Notes: a model not told the origin generated them from the letters alone. A DNA stretch of 64,000 nucleotides from Paenibacillus sp. NFR01 (GCF_900111565.1 NZ_FOIK01000006.1:62001-126000); one strand, 5' to 3'; shown: positions 24,214-33,054, counted from the stretch's first letter. A program made the numbers and translations.

Positions 24214-25823
24214 AGCGCTACCCCCTCCGTATGCCGCAGCTCACGGGCATGTGGCACCGCTTCGGCCGACAGTGCAATCCGTCCGATGCCGGACAGGATC
24301 AGCCGGTGGGTCTGGGCCGGATCGAGCCGCGGATATTCGGCCAGCCGCTGCAGACCGCGGCTCTCCTTGCGGGCCAGCGCGGCGGTGTAAATCCAGCGGG
24401 CGGCGGCGAGCATGGCCGCCGCCTCCCGCGCCTTCACGATGCCCTGCACCGAGGCCGGAATCCGGCCGCCCAGCTCGGGCATCAGCCCATCGAGCCGCTG
24501 CAGCGCCGCGGCGACGACGGGCTCGCTGCGGAAATAATTGATCCGCAGCGGCAGGATCTCCCGCTGGACCGCGGCGGTCAGCGCCGCGGCCTCCAGCGTA
24601 TGCGGCGCGTCCTCGCCCGCCGCAAGCCCGTAACGGCCGGCGGGGCGCAGCCGCCGGCTCTCCGCTGCGCGTCCCTGGGCCAGGGCGTAGCGGGCGGCGC
24701 CTTCGCCCGCCCAGGTTCCGCTGCACATCGCCCAGGAAGCGTTATAGGCGCCGCCGCCGGAGATGGCGCCGGTCACCTTCTCGCGGGAGGCGGCGTCGCC
24801 CGCGGCGTACAGGCCGGGGACCGTCGTCTCGCAGGCGTCCCCGGTAAGGCGCAGGCCGCCCGTGCCGCGCATCGTGCCTTCATAGCGGAGCGTGAGCGGG
24901 AATTTCTCCGTAAACGGATCGATTCCCGCCCGCTCCAGCGGCATGAAGAAGATCGGGTGGGCACTCCGAAGGAAGGCCCGCTTCTCCGGCGTATCGGCCA
25001 GGTCCAGGCAAGCGTAGACCGGCCCCGTAAGCATCAGCTCGGGAATGCTGCCGAAGGTACGGTCGCCGCGGTGCAGCGGCTGGCCTGCCGCGTCGTACAG
25101 CGTGGCCCAGGCCAGCATCCGGCCGCGGGTCACCGTGCCTTCTGCGAAGCTCGGTGCATACTGTCGGCTGAACTCCATGCCGGACAGCTCCGCGCCGGCT
25201 TCCGCCGACATCAGCAGCCCTTCGCCGGTCAGCACATTGCAGCCGAGGCCCTTGCTGAGAAAGGCGCAGCCGCCCGTGGCAATGATCACCGCATTCGCCC
25301 GGACCTCCCAGGCTTCGCCGGTCAGCCGGTTGATGCCTCTCGCACCGCCGACGCCATGCTCGTCGTGCAGCAGCTCCAGCGCAGGCGACTGATCCAGAAT
25401 CTTTACCCCCGCCTTGCGCACGACGCCGCGCATCAGCTTCATGTATTCGGGACCGTGCAGATGCGTCCGCAGCGGCTTGCCGTCTTCGTCCTCCGGGAAG
25501 TAGTATCCCCAATCGGCAATCCGCGCCAGGTTATGCTCCACCTGATCCAGCACGCGGTGAATCCAGCAGTTCTCGGAGAGATAGCCGCCCGCCTTCAGGC
25601 GCTCCTGCACCGCTTGCTCCCGCAGCTCCGCCACCGGCGGAATGACGAGCAGCGTCGTGCCGCCCGGCGCGGTCGCCCCGCTCGTGCCCAAATACCCTTT
25701 GTCGGCCAAAATCACCTTCGCGCCTTGCAGGGCCGCGCTCCATGCCGCCCATGCGCCCGCCGGGCCGCCTCCCAGCACCAGCACATCCGTTGTCGTCGCC
25801 GATTGCTCTTTCTCCCGCGGCAT
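24210..25823 (-). CDS. AprA/fumarate-reductase-like FAD flavoprotein 1
   Basis: A 537-residue FAD-binding protein of the SdhA/FrdA/AprA superfamily. Dinucleotide fold LGGGPAGAWAAWSAA near residue 17, a SGATAPGGT loop, RTHLHGPEYMKLMR, IIATGGCAFLSK, GCNVLTGEG, and the flavin-contact GLYAAGDAASREKVTGA near the middle of the protein. It resembles flavoproteins annotated as adenylylsulfate-reductase-alpha-like, but it lies in an SsuABC-like import operon, so a role in sulfonate or other organosulfur use is an inference. It is paralogous to the flavoprotein at 27361. It follows the binding-protein gene by 24 bases. Confidence 0.82.
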   Translation of the reverse strand: MPREKEQSATTTDVLVLGGGPAGAWAAWSAALQGAKVILADKGYLGTSGATAPGGTTLLVIPPVAELREQAVQERLKAGGYLSENCWIHRVLDQVEHNLARIADWGYYFPEDEDGKPLRTHLHGPEYMKLMRGVVRKAGVKILDQSPALELLHDEHGVGGARGINRLTGEAWEVRANAVIIATGGCAFLSKGLGCNVLTGEGLLMSAEAGAELSGMEFSRQYAPSFAEGTVTRGRMLAWATLYDAAGQPLHRGDRTFGSIPELMLTGPVYACLDLADTPEKRAFLRSAHPIFFMPLERAGIDPFTEKFPLTLRYEGTMRGTGGLRLTGDACETTVPGLYAAGDAASREKVTGAISGGGAYNASWAMCSGTWAGEGAARYALAQGRAAESRRLRPAGRYGLAAGEDAPHTLEAAALTAAVQREILPLRINYFRSEPVVAAALQRLDGLMPELGGRIPASVQGIVKAREAAAMLAAARWIYTAALARKESRGLQRLAEYPRLDPAQTHRLILSGIGRIALSAEAVPHARELRHTEGVAL

Positions 25824-25847
25824 GTCTCTTTTCCCCCTGTCCCGCCG

Positions 25848-26987
25848 TTATTTCAGCTGCCAGTCGCTGATGTTAAAGTCTTTCTTGGCCAGCTTCTCCT
25901 GCACAAGGAAATTTTTCGTGCCTTCGAGGAGCTTCGTACCGTCATCCGTAAAAGCGGTCTCCTTCAGATCATCGATCGGGCTGACCTGTTTGGCCAGCTC
26001 CGGCGTCGTGTTGTTGATTTCGGCGAGGAACTGGTAATATTCGTCCTCATGCTGCTTCAGGTCGGCCAGCGCTTTTTCCCGCGCTTCGTTCCAGACCTTG
26101 GCGAAATCCGGGAACTTCTTCAGGTAGTCATCGGACACCACAGTAGCGCTTGACCCCAGCAAATCGGGATGCTTGGAAGAGTCGTCCAGATGGGTGTAGC
26201 CCTCATCGATCAGCTTCAGCGCAGGAACGCCGGTATTCGTTGTAGCGTCAATATCCCCTCTTGCCAGCGCAGCCGTCGCATCCGGAATCAGCATGTGCAC
26301 CAGCTTGTAATCCGTTACGCCCTCCTGCTGAAGCAGGCCGACGATATAGCGGTGCATGAACGACCCTTTCTGGATGGCGATCGTTTTGCCTTGCAGGTCC
26401 TTAACCGACGCCGGGCCTCCCTTCTTGCCGATCAGGTAGCCGACTGTATGCGCGGAGGACTGGGAGATCAGGCGGGTTTTGGCGCCGGAGGCGTAAGCGA
26501 TGATTGCCGGCGTGTCGCCGAGGCTGCCGACATCCAGCCGGCCGCTGATCAGCGATTCCGTCTGGTCCGGCCCGTTCGGGAAGCCGGTCAGCTTCACTTC
26601 GGTAATGCCGTACTTTTTGAATTCCTCCTGGATGATGCCTTTGTAAAAGCCCCAACCTTCCGCGCCGCCCGGCAGATTCAGCTTATTCGAGCCGATATAG
26701 CCGTAATTGAGCACGGCCGGCACCTCGCGCTTCGCCTCGCCGCCCGCCGCTTCCGCCACATTGGCTCCGCCTGCGGCAGAGCCGTCGCTCCCGGCAGCGT
26801 TGTTGCCGCAAGCCTGCAGTAGCAGCATGATCGCCGTGGCTGCGGCTAGCAGCGTAACCCGGGCCCGCGTTTTCTTGAAGCGGGCGGCGGATCTTCCAAT
26901 GGCAGCATGCCCCGTAATCACCGCCTCCTTCGCCGCAGCGGAATCTTTCAACCTGTTAACCTTCAGTGCATGAATTAAGTTTTTCAT
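25848..26987 (-). CDS. SsuA/TauA/NrtA-type substrate-binding lipoprotein
   Basis: A 379-residue periplasmic-binding-protein type 2 lipoprotein. It has an unusually long basic N-terminus (about 40 residues) before the hydrophobic core VTLLAAATAIMLLLQ and lipobox LLQAC. The mature part shows the family order FYKGIIQEEFKKYG, FPNGPDQTESLISGRLDVG, DTPAIIAYASG, VKDLQGKTIAIQKGS, and DATAALARGDIDATT. This matches aliphatic-sulfonate, taurine and nitrate binding proteins; the ligand cannot be told. It sits between the two flavoprotein-ferredoxin pairs, away from its ATPase and permeases but in the same operon. Confidence 0.87.
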   Translation of the reverse strand: MKNLIHALKVNRLKDSAAAKEAVITGHAAIGRSAARFKKTRARVTLLAAATAIMLLLQACGNNAAGSDGSAAGGANVAEAAGGEAKREVPAVLNYGYIGSNKLNLPGGAEGWGFYKGIIQEEFKKYGITEVKLTGFPNGPDQTESLISGRLDVGSLGDTPAIIAYASGAKTRLISQSSAHTVGYLIGKKGGPASVKDLQGKTIAIQKGSFMHRYIVGLLQQEGVTDYKLVHMLIPDATAALARGDIDATTNTGVPALKLIDEGYTHLDDSSKHPDLLGSSATVVSDDYLKKFPDFAKVWNEAREKALADLKQHEDEYYQFLAEINNTTPELAKQVSPIDDLKETAFTDDGTKLLEGTKNFLVQEKLAKKDFNISDWQLK

Positions 26988-27031
26988 GTACGGTCCCCCT
27001 CGGTATCTGTGTGTAATAGAATAGGTTATCG

Positions 27032-27364
27032 TTAAAATCCGGCGCGTTGGCCGAGTTCATATAAATATTGATGCTGCGCCACCGGCCGGCGGCCTTTGCC
27101 CCAGCCGACCTTCTCGCGGTAGCCGCCAAGCAGGCCTTGCCGGGCCAAAGCATCCTCCGTAATTCCCGTCACCGCTTCGGAATCGGGCGCGACGTACAGC
27201 GCATCGACAGGGCAATACAGCTCGCACATAAAGCAGGTCTGGCAATCGTCCTGCCGGGCGATCACGGGAATGCCGTCTCCGCCCCGGTCAAAGACATTGG
27301 TCGGGCAGACCGCCACGCATTGATTGCATTCGATGCACCGCTCGGCGCTGAGAATCTCGATCAC
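27032..27364 (-). CDS. Dicluster 4Fe-4S ferredoxin-type subunit 2 (AprB-like)
   Basis: About 110 residues from a GTG start at 27364 that overlaps the stop of the second flavoprotein by 4 bases, exactly as in the first pair. Two 4Fe-4S motifs lie in the same register as the first ferredoxin: CIECNQCVAVCP from residue 10 and CQTCFMCELYCP, then PVDALYVAP. A longer frame from 27406 would run into the flavoprotein gene and adds a cysteine-containing stretch unlike the paralogue, so I reject that start. Partner: the flavoprotein at 27361. Confidence 0.85.
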   Translation of the reverse strand: MIEILSAERCIECNQCVAVCPTNVFDRGGDGIPVIARQDDCQTCFMCELYCPVDALYVAPDSEAVTGITEDALARQGLLGGYREKVGWGKGRRPVAQHQYLYELGQRAGF

Positions 27365-28968
27365 AAGGCAACACGCTCCTTCGCCACTTGCTCCGGCTGC
27401 ACCCATACCTCATCGAGGCCGCCGCTGATCAGCCGGTGATGCTGCGCGCCGTCGCTTTCCTTAAAGTCCTCGCGTTTGTGCATGCCGCGGGTCTCCGTGC
27501 GGGCCAGCGCCGAGGCGTACATCCAGCGGGCGGTCGCGGTCATCGCCTCCGCTTCCCGCGCCTTGACGCCTTCCGGCGAGACGGTGATCGGGCGGCTGCG
27601 CTGCGCCTGCCACAGTTCATCCAAACGTCCGAGCGATGCGGTCAAGCCTTCGCCGGTACGGAACAGGTTGATGTCGTACGGCTTGACCTCCGCCTGCACG
27701 GCGGCGGTGAACTCGGCGGTACGTGCCGCCTCGCCCGGGGCCGCTCCCGCCTGCGCCAGCGGCGAGACGGACAACCCGGCCGGCGTGCGGCCGGCGGCAT
27801 GGCGGCCGAGCGCAGCGGCGTAATCGGCCGCCCCCTCTCCGGCAAACGAGCCGGAGGACATGGCCCAGGCGGCGTTATGGCTGCCGCCGCCGGTGAACCC
27901 GCCGCAGATCAGCTCGCGGGTCGCGGCGTCGCCTGCGGCATACAGGCCGGGAACGCCGGTGCCGCATTGTTCATCCGTGATGCGGATGCCGCCGGTCCCG
28001 CGGACGGTGCCTTCCAGCCGCAGCGTGACCGGAAAAGCATCCTTGAACGGATCGATGCCCCGGCGGTCGAACGGCAGGAAGAAGTTCGTCTGCGACACCC
28101 GCAGGAGCGGCTGCAGATCTTCCGGCGCCTGGTCAAGCTTGGCGTAGACCTGCCGCCCGGCCAGCAGATTCCGGGCGATGACCGAGCGGCCCTTTTTCGA
28201 GCCGGCGCCTTCCACCACCGTACCGTCCTCATAAAAGAAGCTGGCGTAGCTGTAATATGCCGTCTTCGTTACGGAAGAGAACGTCGGGCAAATCGCGTAG
28301 GCATTGGAGAATTCCATGCCCGACAGGCTTGCTCCGGCTTCCGCGGCCATCAGGTAGCCGTCGCCGGTCAGCACGTTGCAGCCCAGCGCCTTGCTGAGGA
28401 ACGCGCAGCCTCCCGTAGCAATGACGACGGCTCCGGCCAGCACGCGCCACGGCTCGCCGCCCTGCGTTCGCACGCCTGCGGCTCCGGCAACTCCGTGCTC
28501 ATCTGCCAGCAGTTCCAGCGCCGGGCTGTGGTCCAGGATGCGGACGCCGGCTTTGCGGACCAGCTTGCGCATCAGCCGCATATACTCCGGCCCCTGCAGG
28601 CTGCGCTTGTAAGGGTTGCCTTCGTGGTCCAGCGGGAACGGATAACCGGCCAGACCCAGCCGGTTCATATTACTGTAGGTCCGGTCGAGCACCCGGTCCA
28701 TCCAGGCATGCTCCGCCAGCTTGCCGCCCATCGCGTACCGGCTTGCTTTCGCTTCCTCGCGCTGCCGGGCTTCCGGCTTGACGTACCACACGCCCGTTCC
28801 GGACGGCGCCGTCGCTCCGCTGGAACCGCAGTAGCCCTTGTCGGCCAGCACGACTTTCGCGCCTTTGGCCGCGGCCGTCAATGCTGCCCACGTTCCGGCC
28901 GGTCCCCCGCCGATCACCAGTACATCCGCTGTCAACTGCAGCGGTTCTTGAAACGCCAAGCTGCTCAT
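27361..28968 (-). CDS. AprA/fumarate-reductase-like FAD flavoprotein 2
   Basis: A 535-residue paralogue of the flavoprotein at 24210. Shared exact motifs include GGGPAG in the FAD fold, SGATAP, GPEYM, ATGGCAFLSK, GCNVLTG and GLYAAGDAA. It differs in the middle (SSVTKTAYYSYASFF, KKGRSVIARN), so the two are unlikely to be a recent duplication. AGGGGG precedes the ATG. It leads the downstream half of the operon after the two permeases. Two non-identical pairs next to one importer suggest two successive or alternative oxidoreductions of the imported compound. Confidence 0.82.
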   Translation of the reverse strand: MSSLAFQEPLQLTADVLVIGGGPAGTWAALTAAAKGAKVVLADKGYCGSSGATAPSGTGVWYVKPEARQREEAKASRYAMGGKLAEHAWMDRVLDRTYSNMNRLGLAGYPFPLDHEGNPYKRSLQGPEYMRLMRKLVRKAGVRILDHSPALELLADEHGVAGAAGVRTQGGEPWRVLAGAVVIATGGCAFLSKALGCNVLTGDGYLMAAEAGASLSGMEFSNAYAICPTFSSVTKTAYYSYASFFYEDGTVVEGAGSKKGRSVIARNLLAGRQVYAKLDQAPEDLQPLLRVSQTNFFLPFDRRGIDPFKDAFPVTLRLEGTVRGTGGIRITDEQCGTGVPGLYAAGDAATRELICGGFTGGGSHNAAWAMSSGSFAGEGAADYAAALGRHAAGRTPAGLSVSPLAQAGAAPGEAARTAEFTAAVQAEVKPYDINLFRTGEGLTASLGRLDELWQAQRSRPITVSPEGVKAREAEAMTATARWMYASALARTETRGMHKREDFKESDGAQHHRLISGGLDEVWVQPEQVAKERVAL

Positions 28969-29038
28969 TGTTTTACCCCCTATGCATATTTTTCCTTGTT
29001 AGAAGAATTTGTTGGATAGTTAAAGACGGTTTCCTCTC

Positions 29039-29926
29039 CTAGCCCTGGTAGCTGTCGCGCCAGTGCAGCGCCTTGCGTTCAATGATCCGGAACAGCGAGT
29101 CGATCAGCTTGCCGACGACGGCAAAAATGAGAATGCCGACAAAAATCACTTCCGTGTCCGAATTTTGTTTGGCTTCATTGATCAGGAACCCAACCCCGGA
29201 TTGCGAGCCGATCAACTCGGCGACGACCAGGCCGATCCAGGCGACCGCCATGGACAGCCGCAGTCCGAGCAGAATGCCCGGCAGCGCTGCCGGAAGCACC
29301 AGCCGCCGCAGCCGTTCCAGCGGACCGAAGCCCAGCACATGCGCCACCTCATAGAGCTTGTTGTCCACGCCGCGGATGCCGGCAAAGGTATTGATATAGA
29401 CCGGGAAAAACGCGCCGGTTAATATAATCGCCACCTTGGACCACTCGCCGAAGCCGAACCAGAGGATGATCAGCGGCGCAATCGCGAGATGCGGAACGAG
29501 CCGCAGCACCTGGATACTCGGGTCCAGCACATATTCCGCCCGTCGGAATAGGCCGGTCACAATTCCCAGCAGCAGGCCGGCGGCTCCGCCGACGATAAAG
29601 CCGATGCCTGCCCGGTACAGGCTCACGCCGAGATGATGGGCCAGACCGCCATGTGCGGCCAGATCGCCAAACGTCGAAGCGATGGAGAGCGGCGCCGGCA
29701 TAAATTGCGCCGAAATCCAGCCCGCACTCCCGGCAATTTGCCAAAGGATGAGGATTGCCGCCGGGATCAGTGCAGCGGTCACCCCATCGGACAATAGCTT
29801 TTTACCGCCAAATTTCGGCATAACTTTATCGTTGTTAGCTGAAATTACGGAGGCTGTTCCGCTGTAATCCCGGGCTTCAAGCTTCCCCTTGGCGTTGTTC
29901 AGGATGATTTCAATGCCTTCGCTCAT
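29039..29926 (-). CDS. SsuC/TauC-type ABC transporter permease 2
   Basis: A 295-residue inner-membrane permease with about six hydrophobic segments. The EAA loop is near EVAHVLGFGPLERLRRLVLPAALPGILLGLR, and the family block SMAVAWIGLVVAELIGSQSGVGFLI follows. It has an N-terminal extension of about 45 residues before the first helix that the other permease lacks. GGAGTGAG precedes the start. It lies directly after the first permease, with the shared ATPase upstream; the two may form a heterodimeric pore. Confidence 0.88.
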   Translation of the reverse strand: MSEGIEIILNNAKGKLEARDYSGTASVISANNDKVMPKFGGKKLLSDGVTAALIPAAILILWQIAGSAGWISAQFMPAPLSIASTFGDLAAHGGLAHHLGVSLYRAGIGFIVGGAAGLLLGIVTGLFRRAEYVLDPSIQVLRLVPHLAIAPLIILWFGFGEWSKVAIILTGAFFPVYINTFAGIRGVDNKLYEVAHVLGFGPLERLRRLVLPAALPGILLGLRLSMAVAWIGLVVAELIGSQSGVGFLINEAKQNSDTEVIFVGILIFAVVGKLIDSLFRIIERKALHWRDSYQG

Positions 29927-29941
29927 GATGTAATCTCACTC

Positions 29942-30745
29942 CTATCCAAGGTAATGGTCCTGCCACCGGAGCAGCCGCTGTCCAAGCAGACGGACCAGCG
30001 TATCGCTGATCAGGCCGGCGGCGGCAAAAACGATGATTCCGACAAAAACAACCGGCGTATCGGCAAACTGGCGGGCATCCGACATCATATAGCCGATGCC
30101 CGAGGTGGAGGCGATCAGCTCGGCGACCACCAGCCCCAGCCAGGACAGCCCCAGCGACAGCCGGAGGCCCAGCACGATGTTTGGCACGGAGGCCGGCAGC
30201 ACCAGCCGGACTATTTGCTTTGCGCGGCTGAAGCCCAGCACCCGGGTCACTTCAAACAGCTTGTTGTCCACGCCCCGGATGCCCATAAACGTATTGATAT
30301 AGAGCGGAAAAAACGCTCCCTTCGCAATCAGCAGCACCTTCGATTCCTCGCCGATCCCGAACCAGAGAATAAAAAGCGGCACCACCGCCAGGCTTGGGAT
30401 CATCCGGATCATCTGCAGCGTCGGGTCGAGCAGCCGTTCGGTCCGGCGGAATAGCCCGACCAGCAGGCCGAGTCCAAGGCCCAAACCGCCGCCCAGCGCA
30501 AACCCCGAGAGTGCGCGGACCGCGCTGATCCGGAAGTTGCTCCACAGATCGCCGCCGGCCGCAAGGTCGATAAACGACCGCGCAATGGTCGTCGGTGCCG
30601 GAAACAGCAGCTCGGAAATCGCGCCGGTCTGCGCCAGCAGTTCCCAAACCGCCAGCACCGTGACCGGCAGCAGCAGGCCGAGTGCGGTAAGCGCGGCTTT
30701 GCCCGGTTTGCCATCCGCTTTGAGCGTCGCCGTCCGGTTGGTCAT
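29942..30745 (-). CDS. SsuC/TauC-type ABC transporter permease 1
   Basis: A 267-residue permease of the nitrate/sulfonate/taurine family. EAA loop FEVTRVLGFSRAKQIVRLVLP, then LGLSWLGLVVAELIASTSGIGYMMSDARQFADT. Six predicted membrane segments fit the family. The 15-base gap to the next permease and 22-base gap from the ATPase gene support one transcript. SsuC normally forms homodimers, so two different adjacent permeases are notable. Confidence 0.9.
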   Translation of the reverse strand: MTNRTATLKADGKPGKAALTALGLLLPVTVLAVWELLAQTGAISELLFPAPTTIARSFIDLAAGGDLWSNFRISAVRALSGFALGGGLGLGLGLLVGLFRRTERLLDPTLQMIRMIPSLAVVPLFILWFGIGEESKVLLIAKGAFFPLYINTFMGIRGVDNKLFEVTRVLGFSRAKQIVRLVLPASVPNIVLGLRLSLGLSWLGLVVAELIASTSGIGYMMSDARQFADTPVVFVGIIVFAAAGLISDTLVRLLGQRLLRWQDHYLG

Positions 30746-30767
30746 CGTTGTTCTCCCCCTCTCATGC

Positions 30768-31544
30768 TTAGATCCCCGCTCCGTCGGTCAGCTCCAGCTC
30801 TTCCACCTTCTCAAAATAGCTCAGCACCTTCAGCCGCAGCTCCTGAAACGAGCTCGACGCCTTACGGCGCGGATAGGGAAGATCGATCGGCACGATCCGG
30901 CGAATCCGGCCCGGACGCGGCTCCAGAATGACGACCCTGCTGCCGAGAAACACCGCTTCGTCGATATCATGCGTTACAAAAATCATCGTCGTCCGGTTGG
31001 CGCGCCAGATATCCAGCAGAACCTGCTGCATATGCGCCCGGGTGAACGCGTCCAGCGCTCCAAACGGCTCGTCGAGCAGCAGGATCTTGGGATTGCGCAG
31101 CAGCGCCCGGGCAATCGCCACCCGCTGGGCCATGCCGCCCGACAGCTCGCGGGGATACGATTTTTCGAATCCCTTCAGCTTCACCAGCTCGATCAGTTCC
31201 TCCACCTTGCGGCGGATCTCCGGGTTCCGGAGCGGCAAATCGGAGGCGATGTTTTTCTCTACGGTCAGCCATGGAAAGAGGCGGTGCTCCTGAAAAATAA
31301 ACCCCCGGTCGATCCCCGGTCCGCCGATCGGCATCCCGTCCAGCGCCACATCGCCCGAGAAGCCGCTGTCGAGCCCGGCGACGATGCGCAGCAGCGTGCT
31401 TTTTCCGCATCCGCTCGGCCCGATTACCGTAATGAACTCCCCGGCTTCCACCTTCAGGTCCACATCCTGCAGCGCCTGCACCTGCTTGCCCGCCGTGCCG
31501 AAGCTTTTATTTAGGGCCGATATGGATAACAACGCTTCCCCCAT
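30768..31544 (-). CDS. SsuB/TauB-type ABC transporter ATPase
   Basis: A 258-residue nucleotide-binding protein with Walker A GPSGCGKST, Q-loop FIFQEHRLFPWLTV, signature LSGGMAQRVAIARAL, Walker B ILLLDEPFGALD and H-loop FVTHDIDEAVFLG. The FQEHRLFPWLTV stretch is typical of the sulfonate/taurine/nitrate subfamily. It is the first gene of an eight-gene minus-strand operon (ATPase, two permeases, flavoprotein 2, ferredoxin 2, binding protein, flavoprotein 1, ferredoxin 1). GGAGGAACAGAC precedes the ATG. Confidence 0.93.
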   Translation of the reverse strand: MGEALLSISALNKSFGTAGKQVQALQDVDLKVEAGEFITVIGPSGCGKSTLLRIVAGLDSGFSGDVALDGMPIGGPGIDRGFIFQEHRLFPWLTVEKNIASDLPLRNPEIRRKVEELIELVKLKGFEKSYPRELSGGMAQRVAIARALLRNPKILLLDEPFGALDAFTRAHMQQVLLDIWRANRTTMIFVTHDIDEAVFLGSRVVILEPRPGRIRRIVPIDLPYPRRKASSSFQELRLKVLSYFEKVEELELTDGAGI

Positions 31545-31591
31545 GTCTGTTCCTCCTTTGATGATGTTCCCGATCCGCTGAATGAAAAAAA

Positions 31592-31634
31592 GCAGAGGTT
31601 CCTCGTCTTGAAAAAGCCTGACGGGTACCTCTGC
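31592..31634 (-). terminator. Leader terminator before the importer operon
   Basis: GCAGAGGT and ACCTCTGC arms with inner CGTC/GACG pairing. On the minus strand seven T residues follow. It lies downstream of the promoter at 31689-31717 and 48 bases before the first gene of the operon, so it may work as an attenuator. It could also be the late terminator of the gene ending at 31744. Confidence 0.75.
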
Positions 31635-31650
31635 TGGAGCAGTCGGTTTA

Positions 31651-31668
31651 ATTTAATTCAAATTAAAT
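31651..31668 (-). promoter_or_regulatory. 18-bp perfect AT palindrome in the importer-operon leader
   Basis: ATTTAATTCAAATTAAAT: perfect dyad of ATTTAATT and AATTAAAT around CA, located just downstream of the predicted transcription start. A likely operator; a CymR-like sulfur regulator is possible but not shown. Confidence 0.45.
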
Positions 31669-31688
31669 CAATCGGAATTTGTAAATTT

Positions 31689-31717
31689 AAAATAACACCT
31701 ATGAGCAAGGCTGTCAA
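31689..31717 (-). promoter_or_regulatory. Predicted sigma-A promoter of the importer operon
   Basis: On the minus strand: TTGACA (31712-31717), 17 bases, TATTTT (31689-31694). A consensus -35 with ideal spacing. Confidence 0.6.
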
Positions 31718-31743
31718 CAAATATTCACATCTTTTAGGTCGGA

Positions 31744-33054
31744 TTATTTTTGGTGCAGGGATGCAGGTTCTTTGAACGCATAGACTTTCCCTTTGCTCTG
31801 GACGATGATCATTCCGCTCTCCAGCAAGGTCGGACCATACCCCCGGCCTGTCGTTTTCAGCCGCAGCTCCGTTTTGCCGGTCAGCAGATTGATCGCCACC
31901 ACGCTGCCGTCCGCGCGGGCAATGTACATGCCGTGGCCGAGCAGCTCAAACCGCGCGATGTCCCCGCCGCCGTAATAGGACACGAGCGATTGATTGGCGG
32001 TTTTGATGCCGTAGATGCTCGTTCCGTCGCTGAACAGCACCCGCCCGTCATACGGGCCGGCCGCATACATAAGCGATTGGCCGGAGCCGGCGGCGGAATA
32101 GTAGGTCGCCTTCGTCGCTGCCGGATCACTGTTTTTAGGATAGCCGTAGACTTTATTGCCTTCGTTGATGTACAGGTTATTGCCGTCGATCCAGGCGATG
32201 CCGCCGCTTCTGAGCGCGCCCTCCGGGTCAATACCCGCCGGATTGTACTCCGTTGTTTTCATTGACTTTCCGGTTTTGGCATCCAATGTATCGAGCGTTG
32301 TCAGCGGGACGAGGTCCATCAGGTTTCCCGAACGCTGCGCAAGCAAGGTGCCTCCGCCCGCATCGATGGGCAGCCGATGGTTATCGGCCTGCCACAGCTC
32401 TTTACCCGTACTGCGGTCAAAGGCATGCAAAATATTATAGGTATACGCCCCGGACACCGAATCCACGGCCAACACCAAATTTTCCGCCGCCAGAACAGGC
32501 TCATAAAATCTTTCGCTGTAATTGTCCTTCCATTTCAGTTTGCCGTCCTTCAAATTAAAGGCTTGGATATCCCCGTTAACAGCCAGCAGCTGGTCCTTGT
32601 CAATCAGCAGTTGGATTGCGCCTTTGGCGGCAGTCGGCGCGCTCCATTTGCCTTTGCCCGTAGCGGCATTTACGGCGACGATAGTTCCGTTCTGCGTACT
32701 GCCGTAAATGATGCCATCCTGGTACAGCAGAGGCAGTGTCATCTTGGCGCCGTATTTCCATGCCGTCTTTCCGGTTTGAGCATTCAACGCCAGCAGCTGT
32801 CCATTTTTGATGATAAAAATCTTCCCGCCCCCGGCGGCTGCCGATCCCCGGGTCACAGCATAGTCGTCGTCCTGGATGTCCATATCGCTGCTCCAAGCCG
32901 CCTTGATTTCCGGAAGTTGGTCGTAATAACCTCTGAAATTATTGGCTACATAAGAAGTATGGGCGGCCGCCTCAGCGCGGGGCTCCGGAACATTAGCGGA
33001 AATGACGCCTGCGCCGATCAGGCCGGCCGCAAGAACTAACTTGAGCTTTTTCAT
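31744..33054 (-). CDS. Exported PQQ-like beta-propeller protein
   Basis: A 436-residue protein with a Sec signal (MKKLKLVLAAGLIGAGVISA, then a cleavage region near PRAEAAAHTS). At least four PQQ/BamB-type blades follow, recognised by NAQTGKTAWKYG, NAATGKGKWSAP, NLKDGKLKWKDN, DRSTGKELWQAD and NLLTGKTELRLK. PQQ-type repeats here need not bind PQQ; family members are scaffolds or unknown. The first codons overlap the end of the APH-fold kinase gene by 4 bases, so it is translationally coupled. Confidence 0.85.
   Translation of the reverse strand: MKKLKLVLAAGLIGAGVISANVPEPRAEAAAHTSYVANNFRGYYDQLPEIKAAWSSDMDIQDDDYAVTRGSAAAGGGKIFIIKNGQLLALNAQTGKTAWKYGAKMTLPLLYQDGIIYGSTQNGTIVAVNAATGKGKWSAPTAAKGAIQLLIDKDQLLAVNGDIQAFNLKDGKLKWKDNYSERFYEPVLAAENLVLAVDSVSGAYTYNILHAFDRSTGKELWQADNHRLPIDAGGGTLLAQRSGNLMDLVPLTTLDTLDAKTGKSMKTTEYNPAGIDPEGALRSGGIAWIDGNNLYINEGNKVYGYPKNSDPAATKATYYSAAGSGQSLMYAAGPYDGRVLFSDGTSIYGIKTANQSLVSYYGGGDIARFELLGHGMYIARADGSVVAINLLTGKTELRLKTTGRGYGPTLLESGMIIVQSKGKVYAFKEPASLHQK

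Noticed and set aside
24231..26153. Long plus-strand open frames opposite the flavoprotein genes (also 27388-29019)
   Set aside because: Antisense shadows of GC-rich coding sequence; low-complexity Arg/Gln-rich translations with no domains.
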